Below, piece by piece: positions 19,815-28,331 of a DNA stretch of 64,000 nt. The notes beneath the pieces are model-generated. The model made no database searches, was not told the origin of the DNA, and saw nothing but the letters and a program-made list of their open reading frames with translations. This stretch comes from Nocardioides cavernae (GTDB lineage: Bacteria > Actinomycetota > Actinomycetes > Propionibacteriales > Nocardioidaceae), in NCBI RefSeq assembly GCF_013410035.1, contig NZ_JACCBW010000002.1:558001-622000 (forward strand), in the 5' to 3' direction. The translations under genes and the position numbers were made by a program. Position 1 is the first letter of the stretch; each line of letters opens with the position of its first letter.

Positions 19815-20465
19815 GTGGACACGACGACCCGGGACGCACTGTGGTCGGCGGTGGAGGCCTTCGACACCGAGGCCGCCGAGGTCGCCATCGCCAGGCTCCT
19901 GTGGGACGTGCCCCTCTCCGGGGCGGTCGTCGGCGTCGTGCTGCCGTTCCTCGAGGAGGTCGGGGACCGCTGGGAGGCGGGCACCCTGTCGGTCGCCCAC
20001 GAGCACTTCGTGAGCGAGATGCTGCGCCGCAAGCTCACCGCGCTCGCCGCCGCGCCGCCGCGCCCGGTCCTCGAGGACGCCGCCCTCGCGGCACCCGTCG
20101 TCCTGCTGGCCTGCCCGCCCGGGGAACGGCACGACATGGTGCTGCTCTGCGTCGCGCTGATGCTGCGCGAGCGCGGCGTGCGCGCGCGGTTCCTGGGCGC
20201 CGACACCCCGATGCCCGCGATCCTCGCGGCCACCCGCGCCAGCGGGGCCGACGCTGTCGTGCTCGCCGCCACCCGTCCGACCATGTTCACCGCGAACGCA
20301 TCCGCCCTGCGTCGGCTCGCCGCCGACGTGCCGGTGTACGTCGCCGGCCGCGGGGCCGACGACGACACCGTCGCCGAGATCGGGGCCCGGTCGCTGCCGG
20401 CCGACCCGAGCCGCGCCGTCGTCGTGCTGGTCGGCGCCCTCGCGGAGCTCAGCGGTAGTTGGTGA
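19815..20465 (+). CDS. Stand-alone cobalamin-binding (CarH-like light sensor) protein
   Basis: 216 aa, entirely a B12-binding module. The helical cap carries W53-x9-E63-H64 ([13 protein letters not shown]), the motif that cradles the adenosyl group in CarH-type photoreceptors. The Rossmann part has PPGERHDM with H106 as the likely lower cobalt ligand, then [16 protein letters not shown]. There is no MerR or other DNA-binding domain, unlike CarH. It could sense light or adenosylcobalamin through a partner, or be a corrinoid protein. Leaderless GTG start. Its 3' end overlaps the convergent yajQ by 17 bp. Confidence 0.8.
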   Translation: MDTTTRDALWSAVEAFDTEAAEVAIARLLWDVPLSGAVVGVVLPFLEEVGDRWEAGTLSVAHEHFVSEMLRRKLTALAAAPPRPVLEDAALAAPVVLLACPPGERHDMVLLCVALMLRERGVRARFLGADTPMPAILAATRASGADAVVLAATRPTMFTANASALRRLAADVPVYVAGRGADDDTVAEIGARSLPADPSRAVVVLVGALAELSGSW

Positions 20466-20940
20466 ACTGCACCGCGAAGTCGTAGTCCTGCGACTTCACC
20501 AGCTGCTGGACGGCCTGGAGGTCGTCGCGCTTCTTGGACGAGACCCGCAGCTCCTCGCCCTGCACCTGCGCCTTGACGCCCTTGGGGCCCTCGTCGCGGA
20601 TCAGCTTGGAGATCTTCTTGGCGTCCTCGGAGGTGATGCCCTCCTTGAGCGTGATGTCGATCTTGGAGACCTGTCCGGACTGGCGCGGCTCGGACGCGTC
20701 GAGGATCTTCAGGCTCTGGTCGCGCTTGATGAGCTTGTCCTGGAAGACGCTGAGCACGGCGCTCGCCCGGTCGTCGGCGGACGCGGTGATCTCGATCGCC
20801 TTCTCGCCCTTCCACTCGATGCTGGCGCCGGTGCCCTTGAAGTCGAAGCGCGTGGCGATCTCGCGGGCCGCTTGGCTGAGCGCGTTGTCGACCTCCTGGC
20901 GGTCCAGCTTGCTCACGATGTCGAAGCTCGAGTCGGCCAT
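20449..20940 (-). CDS. YajQ family nucleotide-binding protein
   Basis: 163 aa of the UPF0234/YajQ family, some members of which bind cyclic di-GMP or act as chaperone-like factors. Full family pattern: N-terminal [17 protein letters not shown], central FDFKGT, and C-terminal [18 protein letters not shown]. Length and ends match the family. AGGAGAGG just before the ATG fixes the start. Its exact role in actinobacteria is unclear. It converges on the B12-domain gene with overlapping ends. Confidence 0.92.
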   Translation of the reverse strand: MADSSFDIVSKLDRQEVDNALSQAAREIATRFDFKGTGASIEWKGEKAIEITASADDRASAVLSVFQDKLIKRDQSLKILDASEPRQSGQVSKIDITLKEGITSEDAKKISKLIRDEGPKGVKAQVQGEELRVSSKKRDDLQAVQQLVKSQDYDFAVQFTNYR

Positions 20941-21018
20941 GGTTGTTGCCTCTCCTTGGGGGGCTCGGGGGGCTCCTGCAGCGTGCCCCGGCGATTCGTG
21001 GTGACGTGCGTGCCTTGC

Positions 21019-21024
21019 TATTGT
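21019..21024 (+). promoter_or_regulatory. -10 box TATTGT of tRNA-Tyr
   Basis: TATTGT, 12 bp before the tRNA start; a transcript would begin about 6 nt upstream of the mature tRNA. Confidence 0.4.
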
Positions 21025-21036
21025 TCCGCACGGCCC

Positions 21037-21118
21037 GGCAGGTTGCCCGAGCGGCCAAAGGGAGCTGACTGTAAATCAGCCGGCATTGCCTACAGAGGTT
21101 CGAATCCTCTACCTGCCA
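21037..21118 (+). tRNA. tRNA-Tyr (GTA)
   Basis: 82 nt. Acceptor GGCAGGT / ACCTGCC, anticodon stem GCTGA / TCAGC with loop CTGTAAA (anticodon GTA, 21071-21073), a long class-II variable arm as in bacterial tRNA-Tyr, and T-loop TTCGAAT. CCA is not encoded. Confidence 0.96.
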
Positions 21119-21136
21119 CTGGACGTCGTCCAGTCG

Positions 21137-21166
21137 CGAGACCCCCGTCGACAGGCGGGGGTCTCG
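21137..21166 (+). terminator. Terminator after tRNA-Tyr
   Basis: Perfect 11-bp stem CGAGACCCCCG / CGGGGGTCTCG with an 8-nt loop, then TGCATTTGA. It ends 17 bp before the next ATG, so it may also act as a leader structure. Confidence 0.7.
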
Positions 21167-21183
21167 TGCATTTGACTCACCCC

Positions 21184-22416
21184 ATGAGCGCCGAGACCTT
21201 CCCCAACGACGCGTGGCTCGACGCCGAGTGCCGCCGCCTGATCGAGTTCGGCCGGCACGTCGTGCACCCGCTCGGTGGGGCCGCGTGGCTCGACGACCGG
21301 GGTACGCCCGACCTCGCGCGTCCGGTGCACACCTGGATCACCAGCCGGATGGTGCACGTGCACGGGCTGGGCGCGCTGCTCGGCGTCGAGGGAGCGGCCG
21401 AGGTCGCGGAGGGAACGCTCGCAGGGCTGCGCACGACGCTGCGCGACGACGAGCACGGAGGCTGGTTCGAGGCGGTCGGCCGCGACGGCGTGGCGACCTC
21501 GGCCGTGAAGTCCTGCTACGCCCACGCCTTCGTGATGCTCGCCGGGTCCACCGGCGTGGTGGCGGGCGTCCCCGGCGCGGAGGACGTCCTCGCCGACGCG
21601 ACGCGGGTCTTCGAGCGCCACTTCTGGGACGAGGACCGCGGCCGGGTCGTCGACGAGTGGGACCGTGGCTGGTCCGAGCCCGCGCCCTACCGCGGGCTCA
21701 ACTCCACGATGCACTCCCTGGAGGCGATGCTCGCCGTCGGCGACGTCACGGGTGACCCGGTCTGGCACCAGCGCGCGGCCCGGCTGGCCGGCCTCGTCGT
21801 CGACCTCGCCGGCGCCCACGACGGGCGGCTGCCCGAGCACTTCGGCCCGGACTGGTCGGTGGACCTCGAGCTCAACCGCGACCGGCCCGACGACCCGTTC
21901 AAGCCCTACGGCGCGACCGTCGGGCACGGCCTGGAGTGGTCACGCCTGCTGCTCCACCTCGAGGCGACCCTGGGCGGGGCGGCTCCCGCGGGGCTGCTGG
22001 AGACGTCGCGGCTGCTCTTCGAGCGGGCCGTCGCGGACGGTTGGCACGTCGACGGGTCGCCCGGCTTCGTCTACACCACCGACTGGTCGGGTCGCCCGGT
22101 CGTGCGTGCCCGCATGCACTGGGTCGCCGCCGAGGCCATCGCGGCTGCCGCCGCGCTGCACCGGCGGACCGGCGAGGAGGGGTACGCGCAGTGCCACGGC
22201 AGCTGGTGGGCGTACGCCGCCGAGCACCTCCTCGACCTCGAGCAGGGCTCGTGGCACCACGAGCTCGATCCGGACAACCGCCCGCACGCGAGCGTCTGGC
22301 CGGGCAAGCCGGACCTCTACCACGCGGTGCAGGCGACCCTCCTCCCACGCCTTCCGCTCACCCCGAGCCTCGCCAGCGCGGTGGCGGTGTCGGACGCGCT
22401 GCGCTCACCGGCATGA
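21184..22416 (+). CDS. AGE-family sugar isomerase (mannose isomerase/YihS-like)
   Basis: 410 aa, an alpha/alpha-barrel protein of the N-acylglucosamine 2-epimerase superfamily. Conserved blocks with the catalytic histidines are visible: VHVHGLGALLG, GLNSTMHSLEAMLA, VGHGLEWSRLLLHLE, MHWVAAEAIAAAAAL and GKPDLYHAVQATL. The pattern is nearest to the aldose-ketose isomerases of the family (mannose, lyxose or sulfoquinovose). The adjacent fructokinase-like gene and MFS carrier favour mannose to fructose to fructose phosphate. No ribosome site is clear. Confidence 0.82.
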   Translation: MSAETFPNDAWLDAECRRLIEFGRHVVHPLGGAAWLDDRGTPDLARPVHTWITSRMVHVHGLGALLGVEGAAEVAEGTLAGLRTTLRDDEHGGWFEAVGRDGVATSAVKSCYAHAFVMLAGSTGVVAGVPGAEDVLADATRVFERHFWDEDRGRVVDEWDRGWSEPAPYRGLNSTMHSLEAMLAVGDVTGDPVWHQRAARLAGLVVDLAGAHDGRLPEHFGPDWSVDLELNRDRPDDPFKPYGATVGHGLEWSRLLLHLEATLGGAAPAGLLETSRLLFERAVADGWHVDGSPGFVYTTDWSGRPVVRARMHWVAAEAIAAAAALHRRTGEEGYAQCHGSWWAYAAEHLLDLEQGSWHHELDPDNRPHASVWPGKPDLYHAVQATLLPRLPLTPSLASAVAVSDALRSPA

Positions 22417-22423
22417 TGGGGGC

Positions 22424-23377
22424 ATGACGGACGCGCAGCCCCGGGTGCTCGTCGTCGGCGAGGCGCTCGTCGACGTCGTCCCCGACCGTGACGGCACCCC
22501 GCGCGACCTGCCCGGGGGCAGCCCGGCCAACGTCGCCATCGCACTCGGCCGCCTGGGCCGCGACGTACGCCTGGTGACCCTGCTGGGAGACGACGACCGC
22601 GGCGCGCTGGTCCGCGCGTGGCTCGAGGCGAGCGGCGTGGCCGTGCTCGCCCAGCGGACCGGCAGCGGGCGTACGTCCAGCGCCGTCGTCACCCTCGACG
22701 ACGCGGGCGCGGCGTCCTACGCCTTCGACCTCGACTGGGACCTGCCGGCCGTCCCGGACGAGGAGTGCGACGTCCTGCACGTCGGCTCGATCGCGACGGT
22801 CCTCGAGCCGGGCGCCGACGCCGTGCTGCAGGCCTTCCGGACGCACCGCGGCCGGGCGCTGCTCTCGCTCGACCCCAACGCGCGCCCGGCGATCACGCCC
22901 GACCGCGCCGGCCCGGTCGCCCGCGTCGAGGAGCTCGTCGGCCTGGCCGACGTGGTCAAGGTCAGCGACGAGGACCTCCACTGGCTGCACCCCGACGACG
23001 ACCCGGTCGCCACCGCGACCCGATGGGCCGGCCGCGGCCCCGGCCTCGTCGTGGTGACCCGCGGCGCCGACGGCGCGGTCGCCGTGCGCCCCGACGGCAC
23101 GGTCCTCGAGGTGCCGGGCGTGCCGGTGGCCGTGGCCGACACGGTCGGCGCCGGCGACACGTTCAGCGGCGTGCTCGTCGACGCGCTGCTCGGCCTCGGC
23201 GTCGGCGGTGCCGGGGCCGGCGACGCCCTGCGCGCGCTGAGCGACCGCGACGTCCTCGACGCCGTCTCCACCGCCGCGATCGGCGCCGCCATCAACGTCT
23301 CCCGCCCGGGCGCCGACCCGCCGACGCGCGCCGAGCTGCGCGCCGCGCTGGGCGGTCCCGCGGCGGGCGCGGAGTGA
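22424..23377 (+). CDS. PfkB family carbohydrate kinase (fructokinase-like)
   Basis: 317 aa ribokinase-fold kinase. The first PfkB signature is GGSPANVAIALGRLGRDV (residues ~26-43) and the second DTVGAGDTFSGVLVDALLG (about 238-256) with the catalytic Asp in GAGD. Early GEALVDVVP is typical of fructokinases. It starts 7 bp after the isomerase gene and overlaps the next gene by 4 bp, so the three form an operon. The true sugar is not shown by sequence. Confidence 0.87.
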   Translation: MTDAQPRVLVVGEALVDVVPDRDGTPRDLPGGSPANVAIALGRLGRDVRLVTLLGDDDRGALVRAWLEASGVAVLAQRTGSGRTSSAVVTLDDAGAASYAFDLDWDLPAVPDEECDVLHVGSIATVLEPGADAVLQAFRTHRGRALLSLDPNARPAITPDRAGPVARVEELVGLADVVKVSDEDLHWLHPDDDPVATATRWAGRGPGLVVVTRGADGAVAVRPDGTVLEVPGVPVAVADTVGAGDTFSGVLVDALLGLGVGGAGAGDALRALSDRDVLDAVSTAAIGAAINVSRPGADPPTRAELRAALGGPAAGAE

Positions 23378-24714
23378 CGACGCAGCAGATCCACGACATC
23401 GGCAGGCGGCGCGCCTGGGTCATCTGGCTGGTCGCCCTCGCGGTCTACGTCCTCGCGGTCTTCCACCGCAGCTCGCTCGGGGTCGCGGGCATCATCGCGT
23501 CGGAGCGCTTCGACATCAGCGCGACGAGCCTGGCGACGTTCACCGTCCTGCAGCTGGTGGTGTACGCCGGGATGCAGGTCCCGGTCGGCGTGCTGCTCGA
23601 CCGCTACGGCTCGCGCGCCATGCTGCTCGTCGGGCTCGTCCTGATGACGGCCGGCCAGCTCGGCTTCGCCTTCTCCTCGTCCTTCGCCGGCGCGGTCGCG
23701 GCGCGCGCGGTGGTCGGTGCCGGCGACGCGATGGTGTTCGTGAGCGTCATCCGACTGGTGACGGTGTGGTTCCTCGTCCGGCAGGCGCCGATGGTCACCC
23801 AGGTCACCGGGCTCGCCGGGCAGCTCGGGGCGATCGCGGCGGCCGGCCCGCTGTCGTACCTCCTCCACGCGCTCGGCTGGACCCGCGCCTTCGCACTGAC
23901 CTCCAGCGTCGGGATCGTGCTGCTGGTCGGCGTGCTCGCCTTCGTCAAGGACTCGCCCTACCGCACCGACGACGTGGTAGCGATCAAGCTGCGCGCGCTC
24001 GCGCAGTCGGTGCGGACCGTGTGGGGCAACCCGGGGACCCGGCTGGGCATGTGGTCGCACTTCGTGTCGCAGTTCTCGGCCACGGTGTTCGCGCTGCTGT
24101 GGGGCTACCCGTTCCTCGTGCAGGGACTGGGGTGGTCGTCCGGCGCCGCCAGCACGCTGCTGATGGCGATGACCGCGTGGACGGTCGTGAGCGGGCTGGT
24201 CACCGCCCGGCTCGTCGCCCGGCTGCCCTACTACCGCTCGTGGATCGTGGTCGGCATCGTCGTCGCGATGGTCGTCCCGTGGACGGCGGTGCTGCTGTGG
24301 CCGGGTGCCGCACCCACCTGGCTCGTCGTGGTGATGGCGTTCGCGACCGCGAGCGGCGGCCCGGCGGCGATGGTCGGCTTCGACCTCGCGCGCTCCTTCA
24401 CCCCGCCGCACGAGACCGGACGGGCCAACGGGCTCGTCAACGTCGGCGGCTTCACCGCCTCGCTGCTGACCATGGCGCTCATCGGGGTCGTGCTCGACCT
24501 GTCCGCGTCGGGCGGGATGGAGTCGTACACGCTCGGCGACTTCAAGCTCGCGCTGTCGGTGCAGTACGCCTTCTGGGCGTTGGGGATCGTCCAGACGCTC
24601 CGCTACCGCCGCCGCGGGCTGGCGCACCTGGCCCGGATGCACCCGGGGTCGGTCGAGCAGATGCGGGCGGGCCAGCCGTTCGTGCACCCGGGCATCGGGA
24701 CCGAGGGCGTCTGA
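23374..24714 (+). CDS. MFS transporter (probable sugar importer of the cassette)
   Basis: 446 aa with 12 predicted helices. The loop between helices 2 and 3 is GVLLDRYGSRAMLL, the MFS signature. The GTG start overlaps the kinase stop (GTGA), so it is coupled to the isomerase-kinase pair and may bring in their substrate. An efflux role cannot be excluded. A hydrophilic C-terminal tail of about 40 residues follows the last helix. Confidence 0.83.
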   Translation: MTTQQIHDIGRRRAWVIWLVALAVYVLAVFHRSSLGVAGIIASERFDISATSLATFTVLQLVVYAGMQVPVGVLLDRYGSRAMLLVGLVLMTAGQLGFAFSSSFAGAVAARAVVGAGDAMVFVSVIRLVTVWFLVRQAPMVTQVTGLAGQLGAIAAAGPLSYLLHALGWTRAFALTSSVGIVLLVGVLAFVKDSPYRTDDVVAIKLRALAQSVRTVWGNPGTRLGMWSHFVSQFSATVFALLWGYPFLVQGLGWSSGAASTLLMAMTAWTVVSGLVTARLVARLPYYRSWIVVGIVVAMVVPWTAVLLWPGAAPTWLVVVMAFATASGGPAAMVGFDLARSFTPPHETGRANGLVNVGGFTASLLTMALIGVVLDLSASGGMESYTLGDFKLALSVQYAFWALGIVQTLRYRRRGLAHLARMHPGSVEQMRAGQPFVHPGIGTEGV

Positions 24715-24732
24715 GCCAGCCCCCGACGTGCG

Positions 24733-24767
24733 GGAGGGCCCCGACGCGCAGTGCGTCGGGGCCCTCC
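24733..24767 (+). terminator. Terminator after the sugar cassette
   Basis: Perfect 15-bp stem beginning GGAGGGCCCCGACGC, with loop GCAGT, 18 bp after the MFS stop. It also faces the end of the convergent protease gene. Confidence 0.8.
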
Positions 24768-24789
24768 GTCGTACGACGTGCGCCGGGCG

Positions 24790-27700
24790 TCAGCCCTTGA
24801 TGCGCAGCCTCGCGTCGTCCGAGCTCCTCTTGTAGTTGTCGGTGCCGAGGTAGGTCACCTTCACCGTGTACTTGCCGGGCTTCCAGGTGGCCTTGAACGT
24901 CACCACGGCACGGCCCTTGCTGAGCCTGACGGTGTCGATCTTCTTGCCGTCCACCTTGACCCGGACCTCACCGCGAGGCGTACCGGCGCGCGACTTCACG
25001 ACCGTGACGACCTTGACCTGCTCGCCACGCTCCACCGTGACGGGCTTGACCTTCACCTTGGTGCGGGTCTGGTCCTTCTCGTCCGGCGCCGGCGGGTTCG
25101 GCGGGTTGGGCGGGGTCGGCGTGGTCGCGTTCTTCTCGCACACCTGGACCTTCACGTTGTCGACGTACCAGCCATCGACGCCGTTGCAGCCGTCACGCCC
25201 CATGTCGAAGCGGAACTTCACCGACGCCCCGGCCGGGGCGATCGCGGCGAGATCGATGATCGAGGTGCCCCACGACCCGTTGATCTCGCCACCATCGGTG
25301 CCGGTGAACGCCACCTCTCCGCCCATCGGGTTGGTGTTGTCCTCCTCGGCGGTGGCCAGGACCGCACCCGGGCCGTTGAAGACGTAGGCGGAGGCGGGGA
25401 TCACGGTGAACGGACCACCGTTGACGCTCGCCTTGACGTTGGCACCGTCGTACTCCGCCTCCGTCGCCACGTAGTGGTCGAACGTGAGTCGGGGCGAGGT
25501 GCCCGCCGGGACCGTGACGCTCGGGCTGATGAGGCCGTTGCGTCCGGAGATGTCCTCGGCGTCGGCCAGGCAGCTGCCCGTCGTCGGGTCGGCCCCGAAG
25601 GCGACGCCGCCGGCGTGACCACCGGGCGCGGACGTGGTGGGCACCCAGTCGATGCCGGTGGCGCCCTCGTCGGCGTAGACGACGTCCTCGTCCTGGGTCC
25701 AGCCCGCGAGGCCGTCCTCGAAGTCCTCGCTCCAGGTCACCTTGCTGGTGAACCCGGTGCCGCAGAGCGAGGGGGTGTTCTTGGCGAGCAACGGACCGAA
25801 GTTGCACTGGACCGGGTCCTTGGCCAGCTCGACCGCCTGCGAGGCCTTGTCCACCGCGGCGCAGTCGGCCGTGGTGATCGGGTCGGCGAGCTCAGGCGTC
25901 GCCTGGCTGCCGCCGGTCGCGCTCTGGCCGAGCGTCACCTCGTTGATGTCCTCGCCCACCAAGTCGGTGCACGACGACGCGAGCGCGTCGGCGAGGTCGG
26001 CGAAGTCGGACGAGGGCGTGAGGTACTCGAGCTGGGCCTGCCAGAAGATGTTGGCCGCCTTGTCGAGGCCGATCGCGGGGACCGTCACGCCGTTGTAGGT
26101 GCTGCCGTCGACCAGCAGGGCGTAGGCGTGGTTCACCACGCCGGAGTTGGTGTGCACGCCGCCCGCGTCGGTCGTGTCGCAGTAGTACTCCTCGTCCGAG
26201 ACCTTGCCCGGGTCGCCGTAGCAGTTCGGGTTCCACATGTCGCGGATGGCGCCGCCGAAGGCCGGGTCGGCCTCGCCGGAGAGCCAGCGGTAGGACTCGT
26301 CGGTGTTGGTCGTCGACGCGCTGATGCGGGCCGTGCTCGTGCCGGCGGTCTTGAAGCGGGTGCCGGAGTCACCGTCCACCTGCAGCGCCGGGATGGTGAA
26401 GGTCGCACCGGGCATGTCCCACGGGGCGAACTCCGGGTCGCCGCCGAAGATGATGCCCTCGGCGCCCGCGGTGATGGCGTTGCCGGCGACGGCCTCGTAG
26501 TAGGCAGCGAGGCTGTCCTCGCCGCAACCGGTGTTGAGGTTCTCGTCGACGAACACCCAGTTGCCGTCGATCGCCGCGGCGTTGGAGAAGGGCGAGCAGC
26601 CGTCGGTGGGGACGTCGTCGACCTCGGGGTCCTCGGCGTCGAGGCCCACCACGACCTGCGGCGTCAGCACCTCGCTGGTGAAGGTCGGGCCGCCGGAGGC
26701 GGGGACCGCCTCGCACGGACCGGCGACGTTGGCCGGAGCGGTGATCTCGACGGAGATCAGCGGCGGGGACTGGACCGAGCAATCACCCTCGATGCGCTTG
26801 GTGTCGGGGGTCTCGTTGTAGCGGTCGTTGAGCATGTCGACCGTCTCGCCCCAGATGTCGGAGTAGGCCTCGTTCATCGCGCCGGACTGCCACTGGTAGA
26901 TCAGGCCCGAGGTGTACTCGGTGTAGGCGTGACCCCACTCGTGGGCGACGGTGTCGTCGGAGCTGACGCCCGAGCAGTAGTTGGTGCTGACGCCGTTCCA
27001 GTTGGCGTTGGGGCACCTGATGGCCGGGTCGTTGTTGACCGTGACCATCTTCGCGCCCTGACCGTCGTAGCTGTCGCGGCCGAAGGTGTTCATGAACATC
27101 CAGTAGGTCTCACCGGCCCCGGCCACCTCGGCAGCCTGGTCCTCGTCGAGACCACCGGGGAAGGCGTCGCCCTCCTTCCAGACCAGGTTGGCCGGTGCCA
27201 GCTTGCTCTCGTAGAGCTCGCGGCTGAGGTTGTGCGCGATCATCGACCAGCGGTTGATCTTCTTGCCGGTGCGGGCGTCGAGGATGACGGTCTCGCGCAC
27301 GTCGCTGCGGTTGCTCACCTCGACGACCCAGGCGAGGACGGCGTCGCCCTCGACGCCGCGGGTGGTGCCCATCCGGTAGACCATGAGGTCGTTGGCGACG
27401 GCCTCGAGGCCCTTGGCCGAACCGGGGGTGCGCTTGTCGGACGGTGAGGCGCCGACCAGGCGTACGGCGCGCGCGGCGGCGTCCGCCTTGCTCACCCGCG
27501 GGGTGGTGTCGAGGTCCAGGCCGGGGACCGCGAAGCCGTTGACGGCGGTCAGGTCGCCCTGGCGGTCGACGTGCGCGCGCAGCTCACCGGCGAACACCGG
27601 GACGCCGCGGTAGCTCTGGGCGTACTCCACGGTCCAGCCGCCGCGGGCCTCGCGGACCTCGGTCTGGCGCAGCTCGCCGCGTCGCGCGCCGAAGGCGGTG

Positions 27701-27984
27701 GCGTACTCGTCGAGGTAGGCGCCGGCCTTGGCCGCGGCCTGCGTCGCGGTGCGGGCGTCGACGGAGGGGAGGAGGTCACCGCTCGCGGTGCGGGCGAAGC
27801 CGACGCGTCCGGTGGCGCGCTCCTCCGTGATGCGGATGGTGCCGCGCGCGTCGTCCTTCATGCGCTGGACGATCGAGGGCTCCGCGGACGGAGCGTTGGG
27901 CGCTGCGAGCGCCGACGTGGCGGGCAGGGCCGCGAGGCCCGCCCCGATGAGTGCAAGGCCCAGTCCTTGCCTGAGATGCTTCAC
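24790..27984 (-). CDS. Secreted M4 metalloprotease with PA insert and C-terminal Ig-like domain
   Basis: 1064 aa. Signal peptide 1-28; FTP/PepSY-type propeptide (about 35-230); thermolysin-like domain with zinc motif HEWGH at 348-352 and third ligand region NEAYSD at 371-376. A protease-associated (PA) domain, about residues 395-560, splits the catalytic domain; the rest resumes with WNPNCYGDP and the active-site stretch GGVHTNSGVVNHAY. A jelly-roll (immune-inhibitor-A/MAM-like) region follows, then a Pro linker and a Lys-rich Ig-like repeat from about 970. It is likely self-processed outside the cell. The nearest upstream gene is the small HTH regulator, 112 bp away. Confidence 0.92.
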   Translation of the reverse strand: MKHLRQGLGLALIGAGLAALPATSALAAPNAPSAEPSIVQRMKDDARGTIRITEERATGRVGFARTASGDLLPSVDARTATQAAAKAGAYLDEYATAFGARRGELRQTEVREARGGWTVEYAQSYRGVPVFAGELRAHVDRQGDLTAVNGFAVPGLDLDTTPRVSKADAAARAVRLVGASPSDKRTPGSAKGLEAVANDLMVYRMGTTRGVEGDAVLAWVVEVSNRSDVRETVILDARTGKKINRWSMIAHNLSRELYESKLAPANLVWKEGDAFPGGLDEDQAAEVAGAGETYWMFMNTFGRDSYDGQGAKMVTVNNDPAIRCPNANWNGVSTNYCSGVSSDDTVAHEWGHAYTEYTSGLIYQWQSGAMNEAYSDIWGETVDMLNDRYNETPDTKRIEGDCSVQSPPLISVEITAPANVAGPCEAVPASGGPTFTSEVLTPQVVVGLDAEDPEVDDVPTDGCSPFSNAAAIDGNWVFVDENLNTGCGEDSLAAYYEAVAGNAITAGAEGIIFGGDPEFAPWDMPGATFTIPALQVDGDSGTRFKTAGTSTARISASTTNTDESYRWLSGEADPAFGGAIRDMWNPNCYGDPGKVSDEEYYCDTTDAGGVHTNSGVVNHAYALLVDGSTYNGVTVPAIGLDKAANIFWQAQLEYLTPSSDFADLADALASSCTDLVGEDINEVTLGQSATGGSQATPELADPITTADCAAVDKASQAVELAKDPVQCNFGPLLAKNTPSLCGTGFTSKVTWSEDFEDGLAGWTQDEDVVYADEGATGIDWVPTTSAPGGHAGGVAFGADPTTGSCLADAEDISGRNGLISPSVTVPAGTSPRLTFDHYVATEAEYDGANVKASVNGGPFTVIPASAYVFNGPGAVLATAEEDNTNPMGGEVAFTGTDGGEINGSWGTSIIDLAAIAPAGASVKFRFDMGRDGCNGVDGWYVDNVKVQVCEKNATTPTPPNPPNPPAPDEKDQTRTKVKVKPVTVERGEQVKVVTVVKSRAGTPRGEVRVKVDGKKIDTVRLSKGRAVVTFKATWKPGKYTVKVTYLGTDNYKRSSDDARLRIKG

Positions 27985-28096
27985 GATGCTGCAGACCTCC
28001 AGACAGAGGGCGCCTCGGACGCCGATGCGCCGAGATCATCCGCGCGCAATGTAGTCCGAACTACCTGCTGTGGGGGAGGGGTGCAGCGACAAGATC
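27985..28096 (-). promoter_or_regulatory. Protease promoter region
   Basis: 112 bp between the HTH gene and the protease. ACTACATT-type AT-rich bases at 28046-28066 contrast with the surroundings and probably hold the promoter. I see no clear operator and no copy of the HTH palindrome. Confidence 0.3.
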
Positions 28097-28300
28097 TCAG
28101 CCGACGCGCCGGTACTTGCGGTGCATCGTCTGTCGTGTCACCCCCAGAAGGGTGCCGATCTCGGCCCAGCTGAAGCCGGAGTGGCGCGCTCGTCGCACCG
28201 CCACCTCCTCGCGTCGGGTCAGCTCGCGCTTGGCCTCCCGCACGGCGGCCAGCTCGTGCAGCACGCCGCCGTCGTCGTCGGTGTCTTTCGAGGTCCTCAT
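28097..28300 (-). CDS. Small helix-turn-helix protein
   Basis: 67 aa: a charged N-terminal half (VREAKRELTRREEVAVRRAR) and a C-terminal HTH, FSWAEIGTLLGVTRQTMHRKYRR, resembling sigma-70 region 4 or homeodomain-like DNA binders. It is probably a small transcription factor. The ATG at 28300 lies 7 nt after a TATGCT box that sits in a perfect palindrome; an in-frame ATG at 28312 lies within that palindrome and is less likely. Target genes are unknown; the protease downstream and the phosphatase upstream are the neighbours. Confidence 0.75.
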   Translation of the reverse strand: MRTSKDTDDDGGVLHELAAVREAKRELTRREEVAVRRARHSGFSWAEIGTLLGVTRQTMHRKYRRVG

Positions 28301-28303
28301 GGG

Positions 28304-28321
28304 TGTCAGCATATGCTGACA
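28304..28321. promoter_or_regulatory. 18-bp perfect palindrome over the HTH promoter
   Basis: TGTCAGCATATGCTGACA is perfectly self-complementary. It covers the -10 box (TATGCT on the minus strand, 28308-28313) and ends 3 nt before the HTH start codon. The position predicts repression of its own promoter by the HTH protein or a related dimer. Confidence 0.65.
28308..28313 (-). promoter_or_regulatory. -10 box TATGCT of the HTH gene
   Basis: TATGCT on the minus strand, 7 nt before the ATG at 28300, inside the palindrome. Confidence 0.5.
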
Positions 28322-28331
28322 GCGCAAGGCC

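Noticed and set aside
21184..24714. Firm call as a sulfoquinovose (sulfo-EMP) operon
   Set aside because: Isomerase, kinase and carrier fit, but no sulfofructose-phosphate aldolase, reductase or glucosidase is present, and the kinase looks like a fructokinase.
24751..27447. Large plus-strand open frame opposite the M4 protease
   Set aside because: Val/Asp/Gly/Arg-rich shadow of the protease with no motifs; the minus strand has signal peptide, zinc motif and full domains.
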